Part shown: positions 43,680-56,893 of the stretch, one piece after another
Numbering within the stretch: position 1 is the first letter of the stretch
How the letters are laid out: the number at the start of each line of letters is the position of its first letter
Source of the DNA: Dryococelus australis
Lineage: Eukaryota > Arthropoda > Insecta > Phasmatodea > Phasmatidae
Direction: 5' to 3'
Assembly (NCBI GenBank): GCA_029891345.1
Contig: CM056995.1
Span: forward strand, 211,867,047 to 211,931,046
Length of the DNA stretch: 64,000 bases
Notes under the pieces: model-generated
The model's input: only the letters and a program-made list of their open reading frames with translations
The model's database searches: none
Told to the model about the DNA's origin: nothing
Position numbers and translations under genes: made by a program

Positions 43680-44620
43680 GTCATGGGCCTTGTTGAGGCA
43701 GCAGGTTTATCTTCCGCTGAAGCAGGCAGATGTTATGGCGTTACAGAGAGCACTGCGAGTCGATGGTTATGACAGTTCCAGGACATGGGTGACATGATGC
43801 GTCGTGAAGGAATGGGTTAATGGAGGGCGTCGACTGCAGCCGAGGACAATTGTCTTATTACCCTGGCACAGTTGACTCTTTTCATGAGCACCAGTCAGCT
43901 AAAATGTGCCACACACTTTCCTGGTAACTCGAGTACCGTTCTTAGGCACTTGACGGCAGCAGGATTGAAATACTAGCGTGCTTCAAGGAAACAAAGGCTC
44001 ACCGATGAACACAGAATTTGTCGACTTTCGTTTGCCGAAGGAAACAGTGATAGTGACTGGTCAGATGTTGTCACGTGATTTCCTCGGCCAATGATGGTCA
44101 ATGCGTGTCTTCAGACCTTGTGGGACCGACATAATCTGAAATATGTGGCAGAATGCTCATGCTATGATTATGCATCCGCTGTGTGTTGGCGATGGATGAG
44201 TGCACATGGGATAGGCGTGTTGCACAGATCCAATGACCGAGGTCCGGGGAGATGCGGCCTTAATGCTGGGCAGTAATAGCATATTTTAGACAATATTATG
44301 ACTCTCTCGGTGTGAGTTTTGTATAACAGTGGTGAGGTGTGCTTCCAGCAGGGCCATTCTCCGATAAACATTTATCAGATGGTCCAAGAATGATTTGCAA
44401 GGCAAGACCAACTAGAGCTCGTAGATTGGCCACCTTACAGTGCCGACTTAAATCCAATTGAGAATATTTGTTCAGAGACAATGCCCACGATGGCGGCAAA
44501 CTGGCCTGATGCACAGCCAGCAATTAAAAATGCTCTCTGAGAGCTAGTAACGGATGCCTGGGATGAAGTAGCTAGTAGCGAACGCTATGCTACTTCTCTG
44601 GTCGCCTCTATACCATGATG
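43680..44620 (+). pseudogene. Degraded Tc1-like transposase
   Basis: Transposase-like blocks run in order with stops and frame changes. First a helix-turn-helix block, EAAGLSSAEAGRCYGVTEST. Then TAAEDNCLITLAQL, LTAAGLKY and RLTDEHRICRLSFAEG. Then WMSAHGIGVLHR (44194-44229), followed by FQQGHSP where active enzymes have QQDNAP, so the second catalytic Asp is lost. Finally LVDWPPYSADLNPIEN (44420-44466) with the catalytic Glu kept, then AWDEVA. The family cuts at TA and pastes by a DD34E domain. I did not find convincing TIRs; the window between 43.55 and 44.70 kb should contain them if they survive. Confidence 0.85.
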
Positions 44621-44625
44621 ACTGT

Positions 44626-45715
44626 GGCAGAAGGTTGAGTATGAGGGATACTGGTCCTCTTATTGAGGTTACAACATCGGCCGTGTTCAGGGCCAAAAGA
44701 AACACGTAAAAAGTGTGACACAAAAAACCAATGGTACACCACTTGGCATAACGACCACACTGACATACAAACTAAAAGTGCGAGGTGGTTTCGAACCCGA
44801 AATAGAAGGCGTCAGAACCATACATGCGATACCATCTTTGTTTGTTATATGTGTTTTTCATATGGATGCAAACATATGCTTATAAATAAAATACAGTACA
44901 TGATACTGTAACATTTTGTATTACAACGAAAGAAAATAATATAACCAGTGGGAATGAAATTCATGCCGAACTATAAAAACCTAATGTTATTGTTTGAAGG
45001 GGAAATGCCATTTATTCGGATGATTTGGCAACCATGCACACATTGCTATTAGCAGACAGCTATTAGCAGGCATGGACTAACAACATAGTATCATTCCGCT
45101 TCAATTTCAAACCCAGCCAGAACTAATATTTATTTGTATCTTTATTGTAATGAAGAGCATTGTCTCGAAAACGTTACCGGGTCGGAATAAATAAGATAAT
45201 GGCCAGCTTACCGAAAAAGCAATGATGCTTTACGGGAATCAGCCCAGAAACAAAGCTCAGGTTTATTGGGAAACGAAACATAAACAAATGACCTCGCCAT
45301 TGTTATAGCATGTTACATTAGAAATTCTCAACATAATTTGCAAGTTTATATTTCTGATAGTTCTATTTCCAAGAAATCAATTAAACGTTGCTACACAAAT
45401 ATGGTTACTGTGCATATGGAATTAGTTTCACATCCCAATTCACTCTTCATTGAAAATGACGTGTGAGATTATTAACTGCTGCATAAAGTGTAATAACACA
45501 TTATGTACACACAGAGAACCTCATAAGAAAACATAACATAGCGTGATATATTTCACTGACTGTTTAATTAAAGAACCTGTTTGGATTCAATAAATGTTTG
45601 TTGAAAATGTAAGAAACATTATTTTTTTTTGTCAGTAGGACAGGTTAACTTTTATCCCTACTATTTCATTTCGTTAGTTCACAAAACATCATCGAGAACA
45701 CATTCGAACCTTCTT
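44626..45715. other. Unassigned stretch
   Basis: An 82-codon frame at 44663-44911 has no known domain. GGTTTCGAACCCG at 44788 is a B-box-like word without an A-box partner. No repeats noticed. Confidence 0.45.
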
Positions 45716-46440
45716 CATTTCCTTAGGAATTTGAATTTGGACAATTTCTGAAATGGGTTTTAGGTATTTATATAACCAATCGTTTAAAGCAAAGATAATG
45801 GCTATATCTGATCGAGTTACTGAGCTATTGATGAGTTTTTCAAAACACATTTGACTTATTTTCGTCCTCTAAGGTAATGACTTTCAAAAAATGACCTGCA
45901 ATGAATTTTTAGGCATTTGTATAGGTAGCCCTTTGAAACATACAGATTAACAATATATTATCGCTATAATGCGCGATTATGGAGACGTCGATAGCAGATT
46001 TGGACACTTCTCACCCTCTTAATTATTAAATTTTAAAATATTTATATATATTATCGTTTAAAGTTAAGAGCATAGCGATATCTCATTAGGTTAATAAGAT
46101 ATTGAGGGATCCTCGAACATATATTTTACCGCTTTTCACCCTCTCAGTTGTTGAATTTCAAATAATCCTGAAATCAGTTTTGTGGTATATGTATAGGAAT
46201 AAATTTGAAGCTAAAAGCACAATCATACCTCGTCGGATTAATCAGCTATTGATACGTCCTCAAAAACATTATTTACGTCTTTTCACTCTCTTAGGGGTTA
46301 CATTTTGAAAAATCCTTTCTTAGTGGATGCCTGCATCCAGAAGGAAAGCCAAAACTACATTTTCTAACTTTGCATCTTGCCGTTTTGTCTGTATATTTGT
46401 GTATGAGTCAGTCAGTCGGTAACTTCATTGTGTACAGAGA
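45716..46440. repeat. Degenerate tandem array, unit 125-147 bp
   Basis: The anchor 'CACCCTCTTAGGGGTTGAATTT' in decayed forms occurs at 45721, 45865, 46012, 46137 and 46284. Between anchors, units share ATCGTTTAAAGC.AAGA, TATATCTGATCG.GTTA and AGCTATTGATG. The last unit passes into CCTTTCTTAGTGGATGCCTG, a repeat end widespread in arthropods. A unit with the reverse-complement anchor (CCTCTAAAGGGGTGAAATGG) forms the array at 60.24 kb. Confidence 0.75.
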
Positions 46441-48590
46441 TATTTAAATTCAAGAGCTGAAAACAAATTTTTGTTATCGTTTTAGTTCGACGGTACAGTA
46501 CATTGTTCCATCCACCGTCCACATTTCGCCAAAACAGAGGATCACTTATCCAAAGACATTTATATCAACAAAGTGTCAATATCAGGCAGCAGCCTCAAAT
46601 CCTACATTATGATATTGTGAAAAATGTAAGTTTAACTGTCGTATCATTCATACAATAAAGAAATTCGTTTTGATAATTTCATGAAGACGATGAAAGGAAG
46701 GATATCATAAAAATACATCATGAACAGAATTTGCTTTTACCTTTATTTCCGGTCCAAATATAAGTACATGCTGTATATCATCCTAACATGTGAGTCCATT
46801 GCGAGTCCTGTCATATTATGTTGTTTTCAGTTACAAAACATACGATAAATTTTTAATTTACCTTTTAAATTATATTTGTTTTGACGATTTTGATACAGGA
46901 TTCACGAACGTGGCTCTAAGTTACTAATTATAGATTACTGATAATCTGTCATTTTGGTTCTATAGCCGGCATATCTACTGGCTTTTGTGACCTTAGATTT
47001 GTTACATTTTCACCTTGAAAATTCTAAAGGAAACACTAAAGAAACAGACAATTCTACATCGAGTTCAAAGCATAGCTACAAAAAAAAAAAAAAAAAAAAA
47101 ACAGCTTTCCCTCGCTTTACAATTACGGTTCAGTGGACATAATCTATGAATTAGTTGTTTATTGCGCAGTCAATGAATAATTCAACAAATCCGGAACTCT
47201 GCATGACGAAAGCTTAACTGATGACTAGTTATTTGAATATTATATACTTATTCATTAAAATGTATGTAACTGTGATCTCCAAATTTCGTCTTGCAGGACA
47301 ATGATGACTATACCCTTTGTGATCCGAAGACGTCATTTTAAAGACTTGAGAAGAATTCGCTTGCTGCATGTTAACCTAATTGTCATTTTGCGGAACTGGT
47401 AACTGTGAGTAAAATTGTAGCTCTGAGAAACGTAGCGAACTGTAATATCTATTGTATATACAGTACATATTCGAAACAGCAATATCAACTATTAATCGCT
47501 GTGTTTGGGTCAGAGAGACGGTAGCGAACAACGAACGTCACTGTACTCCACGCCATCAAAACGGCAGTGTAACACTTAGCTCTGCGAGGGAGCCACGTAG
47601 ACAGGCAGGCTGCTACAACAGCCTGGCCGACTTGGCCTCCGCCATCTAACTACTGTATATGCACTGGCACCTGCATTGAGCTCTGCACACTTCGCTGCGT
47701 GTACAACCCGTAATCATGACAGCACATACTGTATGTTTATTTACGTAGCTTGTATATTGTACATTAGGGAATTGCATTCCTGACTTCGTACACTCCACAC
47801 AAAAATAAACAATCATAAAGTGTGACGTGTGAATTCATCGTGAATATAAGCATAAATAGGATTCGAACATGATTACTTAATATATTGTCTCCATGCCAGA
47901 CATCCGTAAATATTTTTTGTACGGGTTGTGAAACAAGATTACTTATTACCGCATGTTTTAGAGAAGGCAACAAAAGCAATACAACATTTTCTAGAGTGAT
48001 TCCAGTTTAGATTTTTGTGTGCGGCGTTACCTAAATTATGTCTCAAGTGGAGGCAATCTTTCTTCCGCCAGACTTAATTATTCTCATTGTTTTCTTCTGT
48101 GTTAGAGTATGAAGAATGATGCCAAACAGAACAGTTTAGTTTAAACGGTATCTCATTGCATCGCTGAAGCAACAAAATGTTAAGTACATATCATTAAGCT
48201 ATATTCTGTAAGGAAAAACGAAAATAATTACATGCACAAAGAATTTTGTGAAACCAAGACATGCGAGGAAACCTAACAGGGTACACCCCTAGTTGTACGA
48301 AACACTTTCTGAATACATTTAAACATTATATATATAAAAAAAAAAAAACTTTATACTCAGCTTATAATATTTAAACCATTTGTTTATTTTTTCTTACGAT
48401 CAATTTTTTTTCTGTCATAAACAATGTATTTCAAAAATAGTTTGGTGCTGCTGTATTTAATGGTTGTTTAATAATTCTAAATAAAGGATTTTTCCACCAT
48501 ATTTCCTTGATTAACTAGAGACATTCAATTCGATTTAACTTTAAGCTACTTTCCTTGGGAAAACGGGCTTATGTAATCTCGCAAATGTCT
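46441..48590. other. Unassigned stretch with a poly(A) tract
   Basis: A 24-base A-run at 47080-47103. A G+C-richer patch at 47500-47720 is crossed by a 65-codon frame. No recognised gene. Confidence 0.45.
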
Positions 48591-49380
48591 GTCTGTGATG
48601 TACTGTATGTCGGCTCATAATAACATTCAAACCCGTGAAACATATTTTACCATATTCGGTACACACATAACTTAGTAAGGACATCCAATTTCACAATGTT
48701 CTGCCAAGCCGTTTGCTTATTTTCAAAACCCTTGTTATTTCAATACAATAGGGCGCTATTTCATATCTGGGGAATTACTCAACCAGGTAATGCCAAATCT
48801 TGTATTTTCACAGTTAATCATGTACGTCTTTAATCTAGGAAGGTACGTTCTTACTGGTTAGCCATTGTGGAAGGTAGCACATCATGAAAACAATAAGCTT
48901 TTACATCATATCTCAGAAATTACACAATAGATTCCTGACACATTTTGCAGGTAACTAGTAACTTTAAGACCTATACTAGACCATGGTAACTTATACATTT
49001 AAGATTAATGTGGAACTTACTATATTTTCAAAACTGTGCCAAATATTTCTTTTTAAATCTGATACATATATGTGTATTTTTATATATCCACGCACATACA
49101 TATAATATAATCCTATTAAATTTTATATGAAGAGCGTATAGGCTAAAAACATTAAATATGCCAAGAAATAACCAATTTAGTTCACCATTTCGTAATATGG
49201 TGCAGCACGAAAAAATAAAATAATTGTATCGTAACTCGGAAAACAATCCTCACATTCCTACCGAATCTGTCAAACAAGAAGTACGCTGATATGAATTAAT
49301 TGGGCCAGGTATTTATTTTTAAATTGGTGGCAATATAGACATTTTGATACCTATACTGTGTCTATGAAACGATGTGACCA
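48591..49380. repeat. Diverged array related to 26.0-28.2 kb
   Basis: Blocks such as TTTTACCATATTCGGTACAC, ATTTCATATCTGGGG and ATTTTGATACCTATACTGTG keep the order of the 130-147 bp unit, but divergence is high. Confidence 0.45.
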
Positions 49381-49845
49381 ATTTCAACCAAACTTTGTGT
49401 ACTGTATCTAATACTATGTATGCTATGTTAACATATGCGATTTAAATGTGCAAGAAACTTGTTTTCGACATGGTGACTATATAAATATTTTAGGTTCATT
49501 TGGTATACAGTGTACCATACTGTTTGGCCAATTTCAACCAAACTTTGTGTACTGTATCTAATACTATGTATGCTATGTTAACATATGCGATTTAAATGTG
49601 CAAGAAACTTGTTTTCGACATGGTGACTATATAAATATTTTAGGTTCATTTGGTATACAGTGTACCATACTGTTTGGCCAATTTCAACCAAACTTTGTGT
49701 ACTGTATCTAATACTATGTATGCTATGTTAACATATGCGATTTAAATGTGCAAGAAACTTGTTTTCGACATGGTGACTATATAAATATTTTAGGTTCATT
49801 TGGTATACAGTGTACCATACTGTTTGGCCAATTTCAACCAAACTT
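49381..49845. repeat. Three perfect tandem copies of a 150-bp unit
   Basis: 49381-49530, 49531-49680 and 49681-49830 are identical by line-to-line comparison, each starting ATTTCAACCAAACTTTGTGT. A partial fourth starts at 49831 and diverges after 15 bases. The surrounding array is strongly diverged, so this is a recent local triplication or an assembly artefact. Confidence 0.95.
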
Positions 49846-50250
49846 GGTACACGACAATATATGATGTCAAATGTCGGGAAACATTGAACCTATTACTACC
49901 TAATTTGGCAAACAAGATTCACCGCGGTGATCAAACAAACATATGTTTTACGTGGGTTGCTCACTTATTTTTAAAATGGCGGCCATACGAACATTTTGAT
50001 TACTTATCTATAACCACGGAACTGTGGAACCAAGGAACGAAAATACAAAGAGTTTGTAAGGGGGGGGGGGGGGGGGGAGTGGGGGTCATACAACTTTGAA
50101 ATATTGCACATGTACTAGTAAATGCTATCGGAAATTCGGAAATTTGATCGAAAATTGAAAATAAACATTCCAATGAAATGAGGCTTTATCAGTGCTTTAA
50201 GCAAAACATGTTATATATTTCAAAATATCTGGAAGAATTTCTTTCTGGGC
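49846..50250. repeat. Further diverged units and a poly(G) tract
   Basis: TTTAAAATGGCGGCCATACG and following text continue the degenerate array family. A G-run of about 20 lies at 50059-50078. Confidence 0.5.
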
Positions 50251-51176
50251 CCATATTGGTAGGTTAAATGTTATTTAATATAAAATAATACAGGAATTAT
50301 CAATGTCATCCAGCTTAACTTTCTTTTTATCGTTGATAAAGATGGTACTTATATGCGCAAATATATGTCTCTTAGAGTTTAATTGTGTGAAATTTCTCAA
50401 ACATTAAAACATCGACACAGTGAATCAAAACATTTTTGTAGAACATTATATTCTCTACACAATTTCCAGCGCAGGAAAATATATTGCAGCTGTTTGTTAA
50501 AAACTGGATTAATTTTTTTAATCGGTAACCATTTTGTATTAAGAGAGACATTGTACAACTAAGATGCCCGAGGGCATTTCGCTTGTTTTCTGACAGCTTT
50601 GACAAATTCAAGTGCCAAATTTCAAAACTTTATAAGCTAGTTCACTTAATCGTCCTAAATGTGAATATTTTCTTCGCTTTATATGACAACTTTTACAAAG
50701 CACGACTCGCTAGGAAAATGAAGAACGGTGGTGAAGGAACTGTCTATGGCCTTCTACGATACTGTAGTCCAAACATAATGATGTGAATTGCAGCGTTTGT
50801 TTCGCTGCTGCATGAATCTCCGACCTGAAACGTCACCTCCTCGCTCGCTTAACACATCAGTAGAAATCGGTATATTTTATTACCTTGGCTGTATTGGGCA
50901 GTCTGCATTAAAACATTTGACATAAAATGGCATTACAACATTTGACTTGGATGGAAGTAGGGCCTCTGCTTCTACATGGCGGTATTCAAGGAAGCAATAT
51001 TGTTTGCCTTTCTTGCTGACTTAACGAAGCACTAAAATACAAGTAAAATAACATAAATGCGAAGTTTTATGTTTCTCTTGTTGTTTTTACAAAAGAAAAG
51101 GGAAATTCCTCCTCTGGGAATACCAGCTCGACAAGAAAAGTGATGTGTATTTTTATAATATTTAATCGCTTATAGG
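50251..51176. other. Unassigned stretch
   Basis: Short frames (67-79 codons) only; no recognised element. Confidence 0.45.
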
Positions 51177-51405
51177 AGCTGTGGTGTAACTGTCATACTA
51201 CTCGCCTCGCACCTCGACAAACCAAGGTTAAATCCGTATTTTCGTGTGTAGGAAACATGGCGGGTGTTTCTGTTGGCCAGTGGGTAGTGTCGGGGTACTC
51301 CCGATACTCAGTTTTCTGTTGATGCTCAATCTGTACCTCTCTTCACCACCATCAGCGCTGAAGACCTTAGTTGTTAAGCGCCGCTTATGTCTCTCACATG
51401 TCACT
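51177..51405 (+). mobile_element. SINE1-related copy (copy 5, diverged)
   Basis: The head GGAGCTGTGGTGTAACTGTC and the B-box-like GGTTAAATCC are followed by a rearranged body ending GACCTTAGTTGTTAAGCGCC, parallel to the GACCTCGATGTTAAGAGCC block of SINE1. A subfamily or old copy. Confidence 0.6.
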
Positions 51406-51410
51406 GGTGT

Positions 51411-52685
51411 TAACTTATGACTGTGTTTCACCTACATACAGTATTTCACATCTACTTTGTTCATATCCGTTCTCAATTAATGTTGTTTTTGTAACCCTCA
51501 AATATCATATGTTACTTGTAGATGCCACTTAGATATGACGTGAAATACGGGTTTTGTACGTGCCTTACGAAAGCTTTCCTATAATGCCTATTATGTTTTA
51601 ACTTTCCGACTGAATTGTGATTATGTTCGGAACCACGAGTCTTCGTGGAAAAAACTCGCAAATACTTAGCTTCGGTTAATCTTGTGATCTGTAATACACA
51701 GACTCCATTTCCCTTGTTAGTGTTAATATTTCCAGCCCTACAATTAAATGCTTGGTGAGAAAATTTAAACAAATAACAAAAAATTAAAAGACAAGACATA
51801 TGACGTGAACAAGTATACAGGAAAAATTACAATGCACTTGCGGTGTATTACATTACTTAGTCAAACTGTATTTTTGTTAATCAAATGTATACGTGTAACT
51901 ATGAATAAATACATAATTAAAAACAATCTCAACATGTTTGCACCCTAACTTTGCTTTCCAAAGATATTTTTGCACGAACAAATAATGAAGTCGATTTTAT
52001 TTCCTAAGTGATAATTTGTTTTGAGTAAATACGCCTAGCAGACGTATTTTTATACAAGGCATCCCTAGTGCCGAGACAAAACGAATACGTAGTCAGGTGG
52101 TGTACCCCATTCAACCGCTTCATGGTCCGCCTGGCTCTGTGAGAGCCCCACTGTTTGCAGCTCGCACTACTGTCCGCGCCAGACATCGTGGCCCTTGAGC
52201 TCCCTCGTCCGTCTGTAATGGGCTGGACACGGACGGGCGCTGCAGCGGGTGGAGATTACTAACCGCACGGTTATCTATACTCTTTACTAAAAGCATTTTC
52301 TAGGATGTCCGCTGGATGATTTCACACTAAAGACTGGTTCAGTTCACATTCACGCCATACGAAGCTGTCCAAATGTAAACAGATATTTATCATAACCGTT
52401 TCGTGCATGGGGGAAAGCTCAGTTTGCGAATATAGGATTACGATGTAAATATATGACAAAGAACTAGAAGCAAAATATATATTTTACTTTATTGTTTGGT
52501 AATCAGAAAATGTTAGAAATATTTTATGAAATAGGCTTAATTTTAAAGCTGTCTCAGAGGTACGTTTCTGAAGGAAAGACTGAACACTTGTTCAGTACCT
52601 TGCACATAGAGACGATGATGCATGTGATGCGCGTGCCTGGGTCGTCCTCAGCGTCTCGCCCTTCTGGACAAAATACGTCCTCGTA
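51411..52685. other. Unassigned stretch
   Basis: Frames of 95 codons (51512-51799, minus) and shorter, without domains. A G+C-rich patch lies at 52130-52260. No other feature seen. Confidence 0.45.
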
Positions 52686-52688
52686 GGC

Positions 52689-52963
52689 GGAATTCTTAAT
52701 GAGCGAGTGAAGAGATTTGGGCGGCTCCGAGGTCTTGAGCGCCCTTAAGGGAAATGCGAGATGAGTATGGAGCAGTGCTGGAATGCAATGGTGGGGGAAA
52801 TGGGAGATCAGTGAGGAAACCCGCCTACCAGCGGCATCGTCCTGCACGCTTCTCACATGCGAAAATCCGGGGGCGATCTGGCCGGGAATCGAACCCGGTT
52901 CGCCACGGTGGGAATGAGAGTAGTCTAACTACTACACCACCGTGGCCTCAGGAATGCTCAATG
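52689..52963 (-). mobile_element. SINE1 (copy 6) with target duplication, body 52702-52950
   Basis: GGAATTCTTAATG (52689-52701) and GGAATGCTCAATG (52951-52963) match at 11 of 13 positions around a 249-bp minus-strand SINE1. The A-box (GTGGTGTAGTAGTTAGAC) and B-box (GGTTCGATTCC) are well kept. Confidence 0.9.
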
Positions 52964-54190
52964 TTCACTATCAGATTATAGTTAGGTCTTATATAATCAA
53001 TGACGTCGTAACAGAAAATGTGTACTAACACACTAAAACCAAGCGTGTTTAAGTGTATTAATATCAGCGCAATGTTTTAAACGGCTGTGTCTGCCTAAAA
53101 GTACTCACTTTAAAGAATATTTTATTAACAGGAGTAAAAACAATGTAGCTGATGAAACCAGTATAAAAGAATAGCCGAAAACATTACTTTGCCAAGCCAT
53201 GAACTGAAGATAATGAAGGTAAATTATCTCTAAACTTTAAACGCTAGAAATATTTTGAAAAGAGATGACACTACACGCTCAGTTGCAGGGATATTTGCAC
53301 GAAAATGACTGAAAGCTTTCCAAATACCCTATAGGATTGTTTGGCGTAGTTACGGAGCAGAAAAATATACGCTCGCTCGACAGGTCCAGGCCAGCGTTCA
53401 AGAAGCAAGCTATTGTTTGCGCCAGACGTTGTGACACTTGTATGAACGTGTGTGCGGGGGTTTGTTGGGGAGAGCTGGCTTTGCAGCATCCGAACTAGAA
53501 ACATTACTCTACCACACGCAGTTTAACTGCTGATTTCGATTTCAATAGATGTCGGTGAATGTTTAGGAATATATAAGAAGGCTATTTATATAATTGAAAG
53601 GGAAGTAGTAAAAAGTATGAGTAATTGTTGTGACCGCGAGGCTAGTAGGTATGAATGTTAAGGCGTGCTGATCAACAAAGCAGCTGATAGTTTTGCCAAC
53701 TATTCTGGCATCAGTAACAGGTTTATCCAAAGTGTTAATGAAGGTTTGTTGCATAGTAGTCCATATATATCACCTTGTTTGATATCACCAGTGCTACATA
53801 TGAATATGACATATATAGGTTCACCATATTGAAAATTGTAGGCAACTGTATCTACCAGAATACATAAAGCATAATGGCCTAATCGCCTTGTTCGAGGACA
53901 CAAGTTGCACCTAAGTCATAAAGTTGCCAGCTATAACTTCAGTGAATTGAAAACGGCATTCAACTATTCATACAAGAATTTTGAAGTATATTGGACCATA
54001 TTGCCTTTATAGAGGTCAGAAGTAGTACATATGATATATTATTAAGCAGCCGTAACATCAACTAACTCAAAATGGCAGCCAACAATGATTACAATGCTTA
54101 TCAGAGGGCTTAGGATATAATGCATATTTTCTTCTTGAACAGGCTTTTACCTACACCTGCTAAATTATAAATGGCGTTGAACATGATAGA
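52964..54190. other. Mostly unassigned, ending in diverged array sequence
   Basis: No gene recognised. From about 53760 to 54110, blocks such as ATATAGGTTCACCATATTGA and CAAAATGGCAGCCA resemble the 26-28 kb array family. Confidence 0.4.
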
Positions 54191-54194
54191 ATAA

Positions 54195-55165
54195 TTAAAT
54201 ATGATGGTAGTAGTCTGTAATGTAATATGCTTGCTGACTTTTATGCATTTTTCTCTAAGTTTTTGTTTTCACAGTCATTCAAGGTAATGGGGTCACGCTT
54301 CAGGTCACCTGAATCTAATATGGTGGTAGTAGTTAGTAATGTAATATTCATGTTGACTTTTATGTATTTTTTCTCGAGTTTTTGTTACAAGGTCAGTCAA
54401 GGTCATGGAGTCCTAGTTAAGGTCACTTGTATTTCATATGGTGGCCGTAGTTAGAAATGTAACAAGCTTGTTGACTTTTGTGTATTTATTATCGATATTT
54501 TGTTTTAAAGGTCATTCAAGGCCATAGGGTCAAGGATGAGGGTACCTATATCCAGTATGGTGGTAGTTGTGTGTAATGTATTATGCTTGCTCTCTTTTAT
54601 GAATTTTTTCTCGGTATTTTGTTTTCAAGGTCATTCAACATCATGGGGTAAAGGTCAAGGTAGTCTGCATTCAATATGGCGGTGGTAGTTTGTAAAGTGT
54701 TACGTTTGCTGACTTTTATGTATTAATTCTTGAGTTTTTGTTTTCCAGGTCATTTCAGGTCATGGGGTCAAGGTCAAGGTAGTCTGCATCCAATATGGCG
54801 GTTGTAGTCAGTAATGTATTATGCTTGCTGACTTTTGTGTATTTTTTTTCGAGTTTTATTTTTCTAGGTCATTCTAAGTCATGGGGTAAAGGTCAAGGTA
54901 GTCTGCATGCAATATGGCTGTGGTAGTCAGTAATCTATTTTGTTTGGTGACTGTAATGTTTTTCTCGAGTATGTATTTTCAAGGTCATTCAAGGCCATGG
55001 TCTCAATGTTAAATGTCGTCTGCTTCTAATATTGTGGAATTAGTTAGTAATGTATTATGCATGCTGATGTTTATGTGTTTTTTCTAGAGTTTTTGTTTTC
55101 AATGTCATTCAAGGTCATGGGGTCAAGGTCACTGTTACCTGCATCCAATATGACGGTCAGGTGAT
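54195..55165 (+). repeat. 118-bp satellite rich in TCAAGGTCA, about eight units
   Basis: ATGGYGGTAGTAG-like anchors near 54201, 54318, 54436, 54556, 54674, 54794, 54911 and 55029 give a 117-120 bp period. Each unit has TAATGTATTATGCTTGCTGA, CTTTTATGTATTTTTTCTCG, AGTTTTTGTTTTCAAGGTCA and TTCAAGGTCATGGGGTCAAG. It is the reverse-complement partner of 24.36-24.85 kb. Confidence 0.9.
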
Positions 55166-55920
55166 GTCGACCAAGATGGCGGTCGCTTAAAAAAATGGTT
55201 GCCACCTATCACGATGGTCATCTTTTGCACCTTCCAAGATGGTGGAATGGGTATGGATGAGGGATGACCCCTGGAAAGACCATTTTTTAAATACATTTTA
55301 AACGATTGTTTAATATTTATTTAATAATTTTTTATTATATATATATGTTTTAACGATTTTTAAATAAATTTGAATATATAATTTTCTAATTAATTCTTAA
55401 TGGTTTTTAATCATTTATAATACATTTTTATTAATAAATTGTTTCACGATTTTAAAAATATTTTAAAATATTTTTTTAAATTTAATAATTTTCAGTACTT
55501 TTAGAAATATGATTTTTAGAATTTTAAAAAACTTTTGTTTAATTTTTTGAAATATTGTCATCTGTTTTTAGTACTTTTTAAAATTTTATTATTATTTTTT
55601 TGGGTCAACCGTCAAAGGTCAATTTCAAAGATCCTGAGACCTGCTCTCCTGACCACGGGGTTTCGAATCCCGGTCACCTGGGTCGATAATCCCTGACCCT
55701 GGGTCGCTGATCCGTCTCCCTGATCTTACCCATGGTCACTGATCCGCCTGAGAAAACATGAATTATTGTGGGGGGTGGGGGATGAGAAATTTCTAAGGAA
55801 AAAGGAAAAAATGTAGGGACATTTAATCGATTGTTAGGGAAGGAAGGGAAATCTTGAGGGCGAAATGGACAAAAGGTAAATTCCAACAAGGTGGCGGACG
55901 GTTCCTTCGCTTCTGTCACC
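55166..55920 (+). repeat. Non-tandem flank of the 118-bp satellite element
   Basis: ACCAAGATGGCGGTCGC, CCTTCCAAGATGGTGG, an AT-rich TTTTAAA stretch and GGTCAACCGTCAAAGGTCAA are followed by GATCCGCCTGAGAAAACATG. They occur reversed and complemented at 23.69-24.42 kb. So satellite plus flank behave as one repeated element of at least 1.2-1.7 kb. Confidence 0.75.
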
Positions 55921-56893
55921 CCTCCCTTTGAGCCAAAGTCTTTTTATATACTACTCACAACATTACAAACTAGATTGTTAATTTGAATTTATTCCTTTTC
56001 TGACTTACACAACTAAACATAATAAACGGAGAATAAAGGGTTAGAAATAAAGGGTTACAAATTGTTAATAAATCAATAAATATTGCTAAACAATCACTGA
56101 GAAATGACGCTTGAGTAGATCAGAATGGACATCCCTGTTCGACATTTTGGTACTCTGGATCAGTATAATTAAATTTGACTGCATGCCATATTAATAATCT
56201 TTAAAACGTATCTCCACTTCCTCAACCCTTTACGTCAGTACAACCTCTACGGTCTTGGAAGTCAGATTTTGGTAGCTGTTTTATAAAGAAAATTCTATTC
56301 TCTATCTCTATTTGTGTATTTATTACAGACACTGAATACAGTCTTCTGACGGTTAGACTTTCGTGTTTTGGTCAACCAATTTGGACTCAAACTTAGAAAA
56401 TGCTATACTTTATTCCGCAAGGAAGGTAATTCTTAGAAGAAACATTTATTTAGTAAATGTTTATATGTGCGAATGTTTCGTGTGCAAGACAGTCCAAGAT
56501 AACGCAAGTGTAAAATTGGGATATATTTTGCTTATTTTGTAGTTGTGGGATTGACAACCATTTATAACAAAATATATATAGAATGTTAGACTATCATATT
56601 TGTATTCACAATGTGACATATTATTAAACAAATGGTAGTTGTGTACGCCACAGTGGCTAGCATTCGCATAACACAGCGTCAAATATTGAGAGACCAATTG
56701 CTAGAAAACACACTTACACATGTATTCACAAATCAGTTAAGGGGCTGGTCAGTGTGGTATCTTCCAGACACTAAGTGTTTCAAATTGGTTTACTTAACAT
56801 TACTAGCACTAATCGCCAATGGAGGCAGTTGGGTGAGAAATCACATCATGACAAAATACCTCGAGTTGAATTGTCCAGCTTGATGTAACGGCA
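55921..56893. other. Unassigned stretch
   Basis: Frames of 78-83 codons without known domains; no repeats noticed. Confidence 0.45.
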
